Positions 10,440 through 21,176 of a stretch of DNA of 64,000 bases are shown here, one piece after another. Below the pieces are notes generated by a model. That model worked only from the letters and a program-made list of their open reading frames with translations, was not told the origin of the DNA and did no database searches. This DNA comes from Sthenelais limicola (lineage: Eukaryota > Annelida > Polychaeta > Phyllodocida > Sigalionidae): assembly GCA_942159475.1 (NCBI GenBank), contig OW804097.1, positions 10,727,172-10,791,171 of the forward strand. Reading direction: 5' to 3'. Every line of letters starts with the position of its first letter. The first letter of the stretch is position 1. A program made the translations under genes and the position numbers.

Positions 10440-11570
10440 ATTTTCGATAAAATAATCCTTATTTTTGGCTAGAAAACGAGGAGAATTTGTGACGAAAATT
10501 GACAAGAAATAAATTATTGGTCAGTCATTGGAATTAGCTAAACTCTTGCACGTCATGTATTTGGCATACAATTTGAGCCTAAAAGCCTCTAAAACTGAAT
10601 AATTTAAAGTGATAATTCCAAATAAATTGTTTAAATATGAGCGTTACCCTATCTAATATTGCAAATTTGAATCAAATTAGCTTTCAATTTGACTATAGTA
10701 TAACTAGTTATAGGCTCTACATATTACCAAACAGCTTAGAAATTCTTGCAAGAATTATGTGGATCCTTATATAGTATAGGTGATGCTTGAAAACATCCAT
10801 AATGGGTAATGCGTTTTGTCCTTTAATTCTTTATTTAAATAGTGTATTTGCCCTCAACAACATAAAACAATTGGCATAGACTTTAACAACAAAAATCGAT
10901 CAGCTCCAGCTAAACGACCAGTCCCTGGCCTTAAGTTTTATACCTCTTAAAACGTGCTTTTCTCTGACTTTCGGGACATGAATGTAAGATATAGACAACT
11001 AGACTAGACAAAGAGGGAATTCAATACTATTGCCATTGGGTCTTTAATAATCAATTCCCTCTTTGTCCGCTTGTGGAAATTGTTTATGATCACTAATCAT
11101 CTGTTTGTAGTTGATAATGTAGACCAACGCACAAGACATACAAAATAACTATTCAGCTCAAGTCAAGCTGATTTGCTTCCTTTATTTTGACAAAGGTAAT
11201 GTACACCATCTTTAAAGGCATCAGTTAAACGCAATACACATTTATAGCAGGGGAACGGAGAATTTAATTACACAAAGTTTATTTACTTCATGAGAAACAA
11301 TTATTTAGAATGTAAGAATAAGGACAATAGTAGCTTACATAAGCCAATTTGCCAGGTTCGGAAAGGTGTGGTATTGCTATTAATAGGCCATTGTTTCAAA
11401 CCCCATATGTATCAAATCAAGCAAGGCCAGTTAATATCTAGGTCAGGTCGCGGTGAATTACGTAATACCATTCTCCTACCGGGTGGTTGAGGAAGCTTAC
11501 ATTTGAAAACATGCGACCAAGGGAACGGTTTTGCTAGCTCAGCTACTGATATATTTTATACATATTCTAT
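10440..11570. other. anonymous AT-rich sequence
   Basis: No MITE termini, arrays or credible exons recognised. It may be intron or upstream flank of the exon at 11608, but nothing shows that directly. Confidence 0.4.
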
Positions 11571-11607
11571 ATCGTACTACTAACCCCGTACTGTGATTTT
11601 GAATGAG

Positions 11608-11789
11608 GACAATGTTGAGTGATTATCAAAGAGATGTGGACAATGTGGCTGACTCAAGATATCGCCAGACATTAGCCTTTATTGGAACCCAGTGGAACCT
11701 GCACAACAAAACCTTGGTGAGCCAGTACCTGAGTATGGCCTATGGGATGGAATATGTTGACTGTGACCGAAATGCTTCCTGCTATATAG
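11608..11789 (+). CDS. candidate coding exon of an unrecognised gene
   Basis: An open frame runs to a strong donor: codons for CDRNASCYI, then G split by AG|GTAAGT at 11789/11790. The frame joins the exon at 13031 without a shift. The left edge is uncertain. A TACTAAC branch-point-like motif (11578-11584) lies about 23 bases before an AG at 11606-11607, giving an exon start at 11608. Alternatively, the ATG at 11603, just after an in-frame TGA, could be the start codon. The peptide is hydrophilic, with segments such as SDYQRDVDNVADSRYRQ and LSMAYGMEYVDCDRN, and no signal peptide or membrane helix. I do not recognise the family. It could be the end of a larger protein or a two-exon gene of about 79 residues. 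Confidence 0.5.
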
Positions 11790-13030
11790 GTAAGTAATAT
11801 ATTCCCTAATATACTATCAGTTATATATGCACTTTAATACACACTCTGTGTCCAGATTTCAGAAGAATTCTTGCGGAATTATCTGTTGAATGTATTTGGG
11901 GGGTGGGGGGTATCCAGTCAAAACGTCCCCACGCGAAAACGGCCCCGTCAAAACGGCCCCCGGCTTTTCTATGTGACTACTGGGGGGCGGTACAAGTGAT
12001 GACTACCCCTTACCATGTCCGCCCGTCATGGACTATGTGGTTAATCACTATTACATTCTAATTAATGATGAATTCAAGGCCTGGAATAGCGTTGAAAACG
12101 GCCACTATAGAGGGGAATATTCAAAGAAATGAAGATCAATGTTGTAGCTTTTATTGTCAGTAGGTCTGGGGCAAATTATATACTTTGGAAATAGGAAATG
12201 GTACATTAATGTTAGCCCAAAAATCTTCCCATCCCAAAGACGTGTAGATTAAAACCCCTCACCTTCCTATTAATATTAATTCGGAGATGACAAAATAAGA
12301 AAGACGTTTATGTTGATGGCTTTCATACAACTCTGAATAGGTGAGCCTGGGCCAAAATTATATACTTACATTCAGAATTACTCGATCAGGGAGGTCAGGT
12401 TTTGCCTTAAATAGGGGGGGGGGGGGCCTCTTATCATTTAGGGTCTATACTACCTATGGAAATTAAAATGTATACTAGTAAGGTTTTTCCACCCTGATAA
12501 TGTTTCCATCTATCTAGCTTACCGTTTATTTAAAGGAGATATTTCCTATATAACTATGTCACAGTATGTGGTGCATTCACACATCATATAGCCTCACACC
12601 TAGGCTACAGGTCGCGCAACTCTTACCGGCATTTACACATACATTGTATTCATAAAGAACTGTGAAAGAATGACGTGAGAAAATGTAAATTGTTGTATAC
12701 AAGTTACGAACGGGATATAATTAAATTGTAGGGGTAGAAGTTATATGACTAATGACGACGATATTTGAAGTCGTTAGGTAGTAGCTCCGCTAATATAAGG
12801 TATTCAGTGATGAAACTTTGAATATAGGGAAGGTATAGGGAAGGTATATACTGAATTTAATATATCCGCAACATGAAGTATGTGGAAACGTGAATTTATG
12901 TCTCTATTCTTAATCAGAGACTATGTTTCGATCCATGACTTGTGTTAAATTGTTTTGAAATAAAAAACTTTATAAAAAAAATGTAAAACAATATAATATT
13001 ATAAAGTTCATGCTTTCTTTATCATTTCAG
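11790..13030 (+). other. putative intron
   Basis: GTAAGT donor and TTATCATTTCAG acceptor delimit 1241 bp. Inside are a G-run near 11899-11909, a cluster of repeated AAAACGGCCCC motifs (11920-11962), another G-run near 12414-12426 and a duplicated GGGAAGGTATA near 12828-12848. No MITE lies inside. Confidence 0.5.
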
Positions 13031-13079
13031 GAATTTCGGTAATTCATGATGGTGTCATTATGAACCAAAACTCCAACTG
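13031..13079 (+). CDS. candidate terminal exon of the 11608 gene
   Basis: After the acceptor TTTCAG the spliced frame continues as GISVIHDGVIMNQNSN and stops at TGA. The phase matches the upstream exon (one base plus two). The 3' untranslated region would run about 340 bp to an AATAAA at 13424-13429. Short terminal exons are common in animal genes. The support is splice grammar and frame continuity, not homology. Confidence 0.5.
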
Positions 13080-13423
13080 AACAATCACAACAGACTTTAT
13101 AAATTCATCTCAATCTACACCGAAAATGGTTCAAAATCAAGTGAAGGAGAATGACACTGGCAACTAGATGGTACATCATATCACTAGAGTAGATCTGATC
13201 TCGACCCCTGCACCAGACCTCGCCTTGACACTAGATTTGTATTAATTGTGTGGTTATTGATACAAATATGAGAAACTGAGATTCATTTATATCGATGTGT
13301 ATTGAGAGCACAGGTGATTATTGGTTAAGATGAATTCACAATCAGAGTCAATACGATCAGAATTAGGTGCAGTAGGGGTCCAATCGAATGAATAGCTGGG
13401 GATTTGATGTGAATACAAAGATG

Positions 13424-13429
13424 AATAAA
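13424..13429 (+). terminator. candidate polyadenylation signal
   Basis: AATAAA followed by an A-rich tract. It is the first such signal after the putative stop codon at 13077-13079 placed near a cleavage-like context. Confidence 0.4.
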
Positions 13430-13559
13430 AAAAATTGAAGAAAAAGAGCTACTGTCTTGTCTTTACTCTGCTTTTATGTAGCATATGAACCCTAGAAAAA
13501 AGTAGAATCCGATCCTATTATAGCGCTCCAAAGCACCCCAAAATTCCATATTTCCGTTG

Positions 13560-13850
13560 CCCAACGTTCATATTCCTGTTGCCCAACGTTCATATTAGTT
13601 GCTTGACGCTAATATATCAGTTGCCAAACGTATACCCTAAAGGTGGCTAACGTTATATTGGCCGCCACGCAACGCCACCCCTTGCGTCGGCCAACGTCCT
13701 ACCTGCCGTTGGCCGCCGTGAGGGGGGACGTGCACCGACGTGAGGGGGGACGTGCGCCTACGGGACGGCCGTTGCCGGCCGCCGAGGGCGCGGCGGCCGC
13801 GGGTGCCGGCCCCCCCGACGGTCAGCAACGGGGCTTCCGCAATATAGTGT
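13560..13850. other. GC-rich island with GTTGC/CAACG motifs
   Basis: It starts with diverging units of GTTGCCCAACGTTCATATT and passes into a very GC-rich core (about 13660-13840). There GGCCGCC, GAGGGGGGACGTGC (twice) and GCCGTTGCCGGCCGCC recur. The rest of the window is strongly AT-rich. Open frames on both strands follow from the composition. It could be an unusual mobile element or a GC-biased tandem remnant. Confidence 0.5.
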
Positions 13851-13882
13851 ACCATACTTCTAAACCTCTTCTAGAACACCCA

Positions 13883-14090
13883 CATCACTCTAGATCCAAA
13901 CCCTCAGATCAGATAAGAATGGTATGTCAGTGATTGGACCCCTACTTTGCTAATCGGTTTAGCACTCGGCGTTGTAATCTAAATATAATGATATTTTGTG
14001 ATTTTAATGGAATTATACTGGCACTTTGCAGTTTGAGGTGTGAGGCTTTCCCTTCATTTGAAGGGACTCTCTCAACTTTGGGCCTAGACT
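13883..14090 (+). repeat. family D repeat
   Basis: Block from CTCTAGATCC through AGATCAGATAAGAATGGTAT to GGCTTTCCCTTC and GGGCCTAGACTG. The outer dozen bases are roughly inverted (CTCTAGATCC/GGGCCTAGAC), so it may be another MITE. Other copies: 15155, 46663, 47613. Confidence 0.65.
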
Positions 14091-14270
14091 GAAATTTCCT
14101 TGTTGAATCTCAAGGGTGGATGTTCTAGGTATTGCCACCTACCTTCTTAAATAGCATATTGACTTTATCACCTAGGTTAAGGAGATGGCCTGACAGCTCA
14201 TTTACCAGTCTTCCCAGGCTATCTCAAATATCTAATGGCGCAGGAACTCGGGTAGCCATAAATATACATG

Positions 14271-14503
14271 GGTAAGATTTTTAGAAAATGTACAAATGGC
14301 AGCTGTACACGTTTAGTAAATTTCGCTAAATTAGGCTGCAATTTGGTCAATACTAGGTAATGTCGAGTATATTTTGCATTGCATTGATTCTAGCAATCTG
14401 TTTGGTTAGGTTGAACTGTATTTTGAACTTTATTTTTGTCTGAAATTTGGGTTATTTGAGAAGATTGGTGAAAGTGAATTGTACATTTTCTGGCGACTTC
14501 ACC
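14271..14503 (+). repeat. family A MITE, subfamily A1
   Basis: Left end GGGTAAGATTTTTAG; right end carries the TGGCGACTTCACCC variant, also seen at 34505 and 47925. The interior is A1. Confidence 0.75.
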
Positions 14504-14609
14504 CACTTATCTCTCGCCATCGCGTGTGTAATCTAACACAGAGCTGTCTACATTTGCCAGGTCGATATGAAGGCAATCAGACTCAGGCATGATTATAATA
14601 TACCTACTT

Positions 14610-14796
14610 GGGTCAGGTTTTCAGAAAATGTACAATTCGCTTTCACCAATCCTCTCAAATAACCTACATTTAAGACAAAAATATGCTTCAAAATGCATTT
14701 TAACATAACGGAACTGATACTAAAAATCAATGTGATACCAAATATACTCAGATTTACCCGGTATTCATCATTTTTCAACCTAATTTAGGAGAAGTT
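14610..14796 (-). repeat. family A MITE, subfamily A2, truncated
   Basis: Left end and interior are intact up to GGAGAAGTTC, then the right about 40 bp are missing. Another A2 copy in the opposite orientation starts 23 bp further on. Confidence 0.75.
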
Positions 14797-14819
14797 CTAT
14801 CTATTATGCTGGGAGCCTG

Positions 14820-15053
14820 AGGGTCAGATTTTCAGAAAATGTACAATTGGCAGCTCAACACATTTAGGAAATTCTGCTAAATTAGGCTGAAAAATTATGA
14901 ATACCGGGTATATCTGAGTACATTTGGTATTGCATTGATTCAAAGTATCATTTTTGTTATGTTAAACTGCATTTTGAAGCTCATTTTTGTCTTAAATGTG
15001 GGTTATTTGAGAGGATTGGTCAATGTGAATTGTACATTTTCTGAAAATCTGAC
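14820..15053 (+). repeat. family A MITE, subfamily A2
   Basis: Full-length with nearly perfect ends. It lies head-to-head with the truncated A2 copy at 14610, forming a local inverted repeat. Confidence 0.8.
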
Positions 15054-15154
15054 CCACATGCACATGTTACAGCCTAATGGATACCAGGCTTTATAACTCA
15101 TCTGTTCCACACACTATTGTATCTTCTATTCTTTTTTACATGAACCAGCCTACC

Positions 15155-15332
15155 CAGTCTAGGCTCAGAACCTCTCAGATCTGATGAGAATGGTCAGTGA
15201 TTAGACGCCTACTGCGCTCATGGCTTTCACAGCCCTGGGGTTTGTGATATAATATAATTTCAATTGCATTTTGTAGTTAGGGGCAAGAGGCTTTCCCTCA
15301 ATTTGGAGGGAATCTCTCAACTCTGAGCCTAG
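15155..15332 (+). repeat. family D repeat
   Basis: Diverged copy with TCTAGGCTCAGAACC, GTCAGTGATTAGACGCCTAC and GAGGCTTTCCCTCAATTTGG. About 30 bp shorter than the copy at 13883. Confidence 0.6.
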
Positions 15333-15417
15333 CCTGTACCACTTCTAGTTCGGCTCAATTCTGGTAGGGGCCATCATCCTGCTATTCATTATTATACAAC
15401 CTGAAGGTGTCATGTGG

Positions 15418-15494
15418 GTCAGAATTAATGAAAATGTACTGTTCACATTAAATTCTGCTAAATAAGCTGCAATTTGGTCAATACTTGGTAAGTA
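15418..15494 (+). repeat. family A MITE fragment, subfamily A1
   Basis: Left end with GGGTCAGAATTAATG, then A1 interior to TACTTGGTAAGT, where the family E repeat begins. Confidence 0.55.
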
Positions 15495-15661
15495 CTACAC
15501 GGTATTGTGGATGATGTGAGCTCATCAGATGAAGTTAGAGATAGAATAATTGATTGTGGCATGCCATTTTATACCTGGCTGCTCGCGCTAGTCTCCCACT
15601 TAGTGGTCACGCAACTCTGGCCTTGAAGTAGGCAAGGCCGGTATCTTGGCCATCAAATAGA
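15490..15661 (+). repeat. family E repeat, copy 1
   Basis: About 165 bp that reappear in reverse complement at 18052-18225. They share GAGCTCATCAGATGAAGTTA, GGCATGCCATTTTATACCTG and CACTTAGTGGTCACGCAACT. Confidence 0.75.
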
Positions 15662-15663
15662 TG

Positions 15664-15898
15664 GGTCAGATCTCCAGAAAATGTACAATTGGCAGCTGTA
15701 CACATTTTATTAAATTCTGCTAGATTAGGCTGCAATTTGGTCAATACTTGGTAAATTCAAGTATATTAGGCAGTGCATTCATTCTAGCAATCTGTTTGGT
15801 TAGGTTGAACTGTATTTTGAACTTTATTTTCGTCTGAAATTTGGATTATTTCAGAGAATTGGTGATGGTGAATTGTACATATTCTGACAATTTTACTC
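15664..15898 (+). repeat. family A MITE, subfamily A1
   Basis: Full-length, with GATCTCCAG in the left end and a worn right end (ATTCTGACAATTTTACTC). It begins directly after the family E copy. Confidence 0.75.
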
Positions 15899-16004
15899 AT
15901 ATCCTCGGCCCTGATATACTAATGAGAAAACAGACTCTTTCATTTACTTTAGAAAAGCATTTGTAAAGTTATAATTCATTGTAAGAATCGCAGGAACACA
16001 TTTC

Positions 16005-17102
16005 CTTAAAGCTGCATTCTCAATTATCATCGCTAAAGAAACAAAATATTTTCTACATTTTCTTCCATACTTTTCTATCCCATCTAAAAGTCATTTGACC
16101 TTAAGGAGGATTTTGTTGAGTTGCATTTGCTACAGGGCGTCTAAAAGGTCCTTATTTGTATTTGGAGGATCCACCCGAATCCTTCTTATGATAAATTCAC
16201 TTATTATTGCTCACCGGTGGCTGTTTTACTGCTTGACATGCATAAACATATAACAGCAGCAGTATATCGATTAGTTCAGTCCTATAAATCATAATATGAG
16301 TAACTCTTGTATAAACATATAACAGCAGCAGAATATTGATAAATCCAGTCCTATAAGTCATAATATGAGTAACTCTTGTATAAACATATAACACCAGCAG
16401 AATATTGATAAATCCAGTCCTTTAAGTCATTATGAGTAATTCTTGTATGAATATATAACACCAGCAGAATATTGATAAATCCAGTCCTATAAGTCATTAT
16501 GAGTAATTCTTGTATAAATATATAACACCAGCAGGATATTGATAAATCCAGTCCTATAAGTCATTATGAGTAATTCTTGTATAAACATATAACACCAGCA
16601 GAATATTGATAAATCCAGTCCTATAAGTCATTATGAGTAATTCTTGTATAAATATATAACACCAGCAGGATATTGATAAATCCAGTCCTATAAATCATAA
16701 TATGATTAACTCTTGTATAAACATATAACAGCAGCAGAATATTGATAAATCCAGTCCTATAAGTCATAATATGAGTAAATCTTGTATAAACATATAACAG
16801 CAGCAGGATATTGATAAATCCAGTCCTATAAGTCATAATATGAGTAAATCTTGTATAAACATATAACAGCAGCAGGATATTGATAAATCCAGTCCTATAA
16901 GTCATAATATGAGTAACTCTTGTATAAACATATAACAGCAGCAGGATATTGATAAATCCAGTCCTATAAGTCATAATATGAGTATCACTTGTATAAACAT
17001 ATAACAGCAGCAGAATATTGATAAATCCAGTCCTAAAAGTCATAATATGAGTAAATTTGGTAAGATTTTGTTAGTCATAATAGCTGAGAATGCAGCTTTA
17101 AG
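16005..17102. mobile_element. inverted-repeat element enclosing a 70-bp minisatellite
   Basis: Perfect 18-bp inverted ends, CTTAAAGCTGCATTCTCA at 16005-16022 and its complement at 17085-17102, bracket the minisatellite and about 220 bp of left flank. I see no target duplication and no open frame for a transposase. The sequence looks like a non-autonomous element in which an internal segment amplified. Confidence 0.55.
16240..17055. repeat. 70-bp minisatellite, about 12 units
   Basis: Unit of about 70 bp containing CATATAACAGCAGCAGAATA, TTGATAAATCCAGTCCTATA and GTCATAATATGAGTAACTCT. Units in the middle (about 16390-16680) carry ACACCAGCAG and lack an ATA in the GTCATTATGAG part. Edge units carry ACAGCAGCAG. 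Two higher-order subtypes are therefore visible. Confidence 0.9.
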
Positions 17103-17104
17103 TC

Positions 17105-17785
17105 TGTAAGATTGGATCTAGTTTTGTTCAGTTCGTCTCAGTGGAAACCCAGCGGACTCACTATATCATTTCATTAAGACCATTTACGAGTTGAACACGG
17201 GCGTACTACACATAGACTGTGTTTCCTGTAAAGCGGCAGGACAGGTAGCTGTCTGCTGGGGACCCAAGCCTCTGGGGTGTGCACTGTTAAATACGAGGGT
17301 CAACTAGACTTCCTTTCACGATTTGTGTAGTGTAGATATATATATACTTTTATACCTGTAAAGGAAGGTCTAGGTACATGGAGGAAGTACCTTGTAAAGT
17401 ATAACATGGTTCTATCAACAACAGAAACTGTTGCATCATCACTCCATGTCCTGATACATGTATATGATTTTTGCTTTCCGAGCACCAAGACTCTTGCTCA
17501 TTGGTGACACTCATGACCGGCAGCTACCCACCACCACACTGGCCTATCCTATGCACGCTTGCCTCCCATGCTACCACGGCTAGCAGCGGTGGTAGTACAA
17601 TATTAAACACTAAAACAAACGAATATCTAGGTAGGAGGGAGGGAGAGGAGGGTGGGTGGAGGAGAGTGTCATTGAAAATGAGAAAAAGAACCCATATTTA
17701 TATAAGTAAATAGCCTAATACTTCCCCTCACTTCCCCTCACTGTCGCGGGTATGTTTCTGGACCATGTCCATCCTCAAAACTACC
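17105..17785. other. anonymous sequence
   Basis: No repeat family recognised. 17630-17670 is purine-rich (AGGGAGGGAGAGGAGGGTGG). Open frames in both directions have no splice support. Confidence 0.4.
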
Positions 17786-17790
17786 CTTAT

Positions 17791-17953
17791 GGGTCAGATC
17801 AACAGAACATCCATATTCGGAAACTCTATACATTTAGACAATTCTGCTCAATTAGACTGGAAAATGGTCAAAACTAGCTATATCTGAGTGTAGTTTATCT
17901 TATATTTGGGTTATTTGAAAGGATCATTGGGGCATTTTCTGATGATTTCCCCC
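17791..17953 (+). repeat. family A MITE with internal deletion
   Basis: GGGTCAGATCAACAG left end, A2-like interior lacking about 70 bp, and a GATGATTTCCCCC right end. Strongly diverged. Confidence 0.6.
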
Positions 17954-18051
17954 ACAGAGTAATTAAAATCAACAGTACAGTGCACGCAACATTGTGGAAA
18001 CAACTTTGTAAAAAGTCATTCGCCTTGTGCAGTCCTTGTCTAACATAACAC

Positions 18052-18225
18052 ATCTATTTGATGGCCAAGATGCAGGTCTTGCCTACTTCAAGGCCAGAGT
18101 TGCGTGACCACTAAGTGGGAGACTAGCACGAGCAGCCAGGTATAAAATGGCATGCCACAATCAATTATTCTATCTCTAACTTCATCTGATGAGCTCCCAA
18201 CATCCACAATACCTTGTAGTACTTC
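18052..18225 (-). repeat. family E repeat, copy 2
   Basis: Reverse complement of 15490-15661 with scattered substitutions. The two copies lie 2.4 kb apart in inverted orientation. Confidence 0.75.
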
Positions 18226-18238
18226 AAGATGAATATTT

Positions 18239-18735
18239 GTGATGTGTTTCAGGAAAATGAGTCATAAGTCGCAAAAAATAGATTTTGAGATACCATTATA
18301 TTTAAAAAGATGAGATCAAGCCGATTCCAATGATAGTAAACAGTCTAATAATCTGGATGGTATAAGATAGACACAATACCCAATAAGACACTGAGAGATA
18401 AAGTTTTTTTGTTGTTGTTTATTTATTCACGACCATACATGTTTAGGAGATGGGTTGTCTCCTTCTTCAGTGGTCAAGTACCACACTACCACAAATGGTT
18501 ATTAAGTTTGATATTTTCGTTTTTGAAAAAAAAAAGTTTCCAATCTTTCTGGGAGTCAATAAACAGTAAAATAACTAAATGTAGTCCATATGGGAACCTT
18601 CAAAACGAAAGGATATATTACATACATTGTCCTGAAATTTGATACATGGATTGGTATAGCCATGAGTAATAAACTCATGGTTATTATTCAAAGTGATGTA
18701 TTCACAAGGTCTCTTTGTAGGAATGTTCTTATTTT
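18239..18735 (+). repeat. family B MITE, left part, interrupted
   Basis: Standard left terminus and interior to AAACAGTCTAATAATCT. Then comes a foreign block of about 145 bp (18356-18502, with a T-rich GTTGTTGTTT stretch), and family B resumes at AAGTTTGATATTTTCG. The right terminus is not reached; the copy runs into the 64-bp tandem repeat. Confidence 0.7.
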
Positions 18736-18764
18736 CAGGGAATTTAATGCCCTTTACTCCACCC

Positions 18765-18950
18765 TGCTTACTGATGTATATACCACATGCTATTTGTATG
18801 GGTGGGAGTAGTGTGGTAATCTTTACTCCATGTTGGTGTATGTACCACATGCTATTTGTATGGGTGGGAGTAGTGTGGTAATCTTTACTCCATGTTGATG
18901 TATGTACCACATGCTATTTGTATGGGTGGGAGTAGTGTGGTAATTTGCAC
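18765..18950. repeat. 64-bp tandem repeat, three units
   Basis: Units contain TTTACTCCATGTTGATGTAT, GTACCACATGCTATTTGTAT and GGGTGGGAGTAGTGTGGTAA. Units 2 and 3 differ by about one base, which implies recent amplification. Confidence 0.85.
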
Positions 18951-19214
18951 CAATTCTACGCATGTGATATGACTTCCAGTCCCCAATAAACATAGCCATA
19001 TAAAGTAAGCATAGCAACATGCGAGTAAATATAGAACCTAAATCCAAGTGTAGTACTCGGGACACTAAATAAATTACACTGTCCTCGATGTTTTGGGCTT
19101 TTTGTAACCCACTCGCCTATCGGCTTGTGGACCATGAAAAAACAAACATCTCGGACAGTGCAATAGTGTCCCTCGTACCACATTCTCATTAGGTTCTATC
19201 TATTAGTTGTATAA

Positions 19215-19428
19215 ATACACATGTACCAAATCTCAAGACAGTGTATTAAATATATTCATGCGCCTCTAAGGTCATCTTATAGTGTATATTTAGCTACTTT
19301 ACCAATAAAATTGCATATTAGATTGTTTACTATCAATAGAATCGGCTTGGTCTCATCTTTTCAAATATAGTGATATCTCAAAATCCATTTTTATGCGACT
19401 GGTGATTCATTTTCCTGAAACACATCAC
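19215..19428 (-). repeat. family B MITE, opposite-orientation half
   Basis: Family B in reverse complement, from about its midpoint to the terminus TTTTCCTGAAACACATCAC. With the plus-strand left half at 18239 it makes a chimera with two left-type halves around an unrelated centre. Confidence 0.65.
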
Positions 19429-19739
19429 AATTATATTGTTGTTTCAGGGATGTTATGTAACATTACGTAACATTGTGTAACCTCATTATATTTATATTAA
19501 TTATTAATTATCACCTATTATCTCATTACTTAAAACCGCTAATTATACTTAACTAGCTAGGACTGTGCAAGTCTACTTATACATGCTATGCCATGGGTAT
19601 TAATACGTAAGGGCTACGCCCACCTAATTATATATGCAGACCCAGGAGGAGCATGTACGTTTCACAGGATTCATTAAACAGTTACTGGCTCAAAATTGAA
19701 AGCTGTGTTGTGCATGTTTGAGAGGATTGCTGAAGACGA

Positions 19740-20052
19740 ATAGGGGACTTGCATGTGCCACTGTCTATTACAATGCATCCTAGGATGGATTCTGTTGAAA
19801 TGTGATATACAAATATTTAGCAACATTTTTATCGAAAATTGCAAGAATGTTTTCACCAATATCTATCTATGAAAACCAAATAAATGATGGGAAGGATGGT
19901 TGAATCATTTTGATGGAATATGTGTAACGCATGGATTTTGACATTAGACCATTAATAAATAGTCCATGCTCAACAATGCCTGTTTCCTATCGATTTTAGA
20001 CTACCATTCGTCCATCAAGAGTCAAAATGGCGGCTATGCAAATCTCCTACTG
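19740..20052 (+). repeat. family C MITE
   Basis: Family C runs from an AATAGGGGACTTGCATG end to CAAAATGGCGGCTATGCAAA. Its middle carries GAAAATTGCAAGAATGTTTT and a CATTAATAAATA block. The right terminus is slightly worn (TCTCCTACT). Confidence 0.75.
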
Positions 20053-20107
20053 TATATTTCTTGATTACATATCCTCAACCAGTCACGACTCGATGTAGAT
20101 AGTGTAT

Positions 20108-20341
20108 GGGTCAGATTTGAAGAAAATGTAATATTCACCTTCACCAATCTTCTCAGATATCCCGAATTTCAGACAAAAATAAGGTTCAAAATACAGTTCT
20201 ACCTAACCAAACGGATTGCTAGAGTCAATGCAATGCTAAATATACTCGAATTTATCTAATATTGAACAAAATGCAGCTTAATTTAGCAGAATTTACTAAA
20301 TGTGTACAGCTGCCAATTGTACATTTTCGAAAATCTGACCC
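20108..20341 (-). repeat. family A MITE, subfamily A1
   Basis: Left end GGGTCAGATTTGAAG, right end with one base lost (CATTTTCGAAAATCTGACCC). Intact A1 interior. Confidence 0.8.
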
Positions 20342-20548
20342 GTATAATAAATCATGACTAATCAGTATTGGGATAAACTCCATGGTGTTCATACATCATC
20401 TCATATAAGACTGTACATGACATTCATCTGCCTGGGACATTCCCCGTCATTACCTGTAGTTTTAAGGGGAAGTATACTATTCATGCACATTTTATACATC
20501 ACCTTTTGAGATATTGTTGGCACAGGTATCATAGGGAGGGATCTTGGT

Positions 20549-20752
20549 GGGCATTTACTAGTAAAATAGCTAAATATACACTATTATATAGGTTGAATTG
20601 CATCAATATATTTAATACATGGTCATGAAATTTGGTACATGTATTTATATAGGGTCATTATGTACTCCGAAGATGAGAACATTCCTACAAAGAGATCTTG
20701 TAAATAAAACATTTTGAATAATACTTGTGACTCATTTTCCTCAAACACGTCA
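20549..20752 (+). repeat. family B MITE, right half
   Basis: Begins inside the family at ACTAGTAAAATAGCTAAATA and ends at CTCAAACACGTCAC. The left half is absent. Confidence 0.65.
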
Positions 20753-20882
20753 CAAATATGTACGTAGATGAGTTATCTATAGGTTTTTATATTCATCTTG
20801 GAACATGCAAATAGCGCTAAAGATAATGTACTCAGGGAGCACAGAGTGTGTACAAAGACGATGTGGGGCCAATGCTCGATGT

Positions 20883-21117
20883 GAGTCAGATTTTCAGAAA
20901 ACGTACAATTGGCAGCAGTACACATTTAGGAAATTCTGCTAAATTAGATTGCAATTTGGTCAATACTTGGTAGATTTGAGTATATTCGACATTGCATTGA
21001 TTCTAGCAAACTGTTTGGTTATGTTGAACTGTATTTAGAAGTTTATTTTCGTCTGAAATTTGGGTTATTTAAGAAAATTTGATAAGTTGAATTGTACATT
21101 TTCTGAAAATCTGACCC
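20883..21117 (+). repeat. family A MITE, subfamily A1, with target duplication
   Basis: 235 bp between direct ATGT copies (20879-20882, 21118-21121). Left terminus GAGTCAG differs by one base from the consensus. Confidence 0.85.
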
Positions 21118-21176
21118 ATGTACAGTATTACACTTTGTACAGTATTTGTGCCGTCTATGGAGGTTGACGTTTATGG

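Noticed and set aside
9803..10450. Long open frames on both strands over the 21-bp repeat
   Set aside because: The unit length is a multiple of 3 and the unit lacks stops, so open frames appear in several registers. No start context, splice site or non-repeat extension supports translation.
16197..17043. Minus-strand open frame of 140 codons in the 70-bp minisatellite
   Set aside because: It is a repeat-derived frame, opened only where the unit length keeps register.
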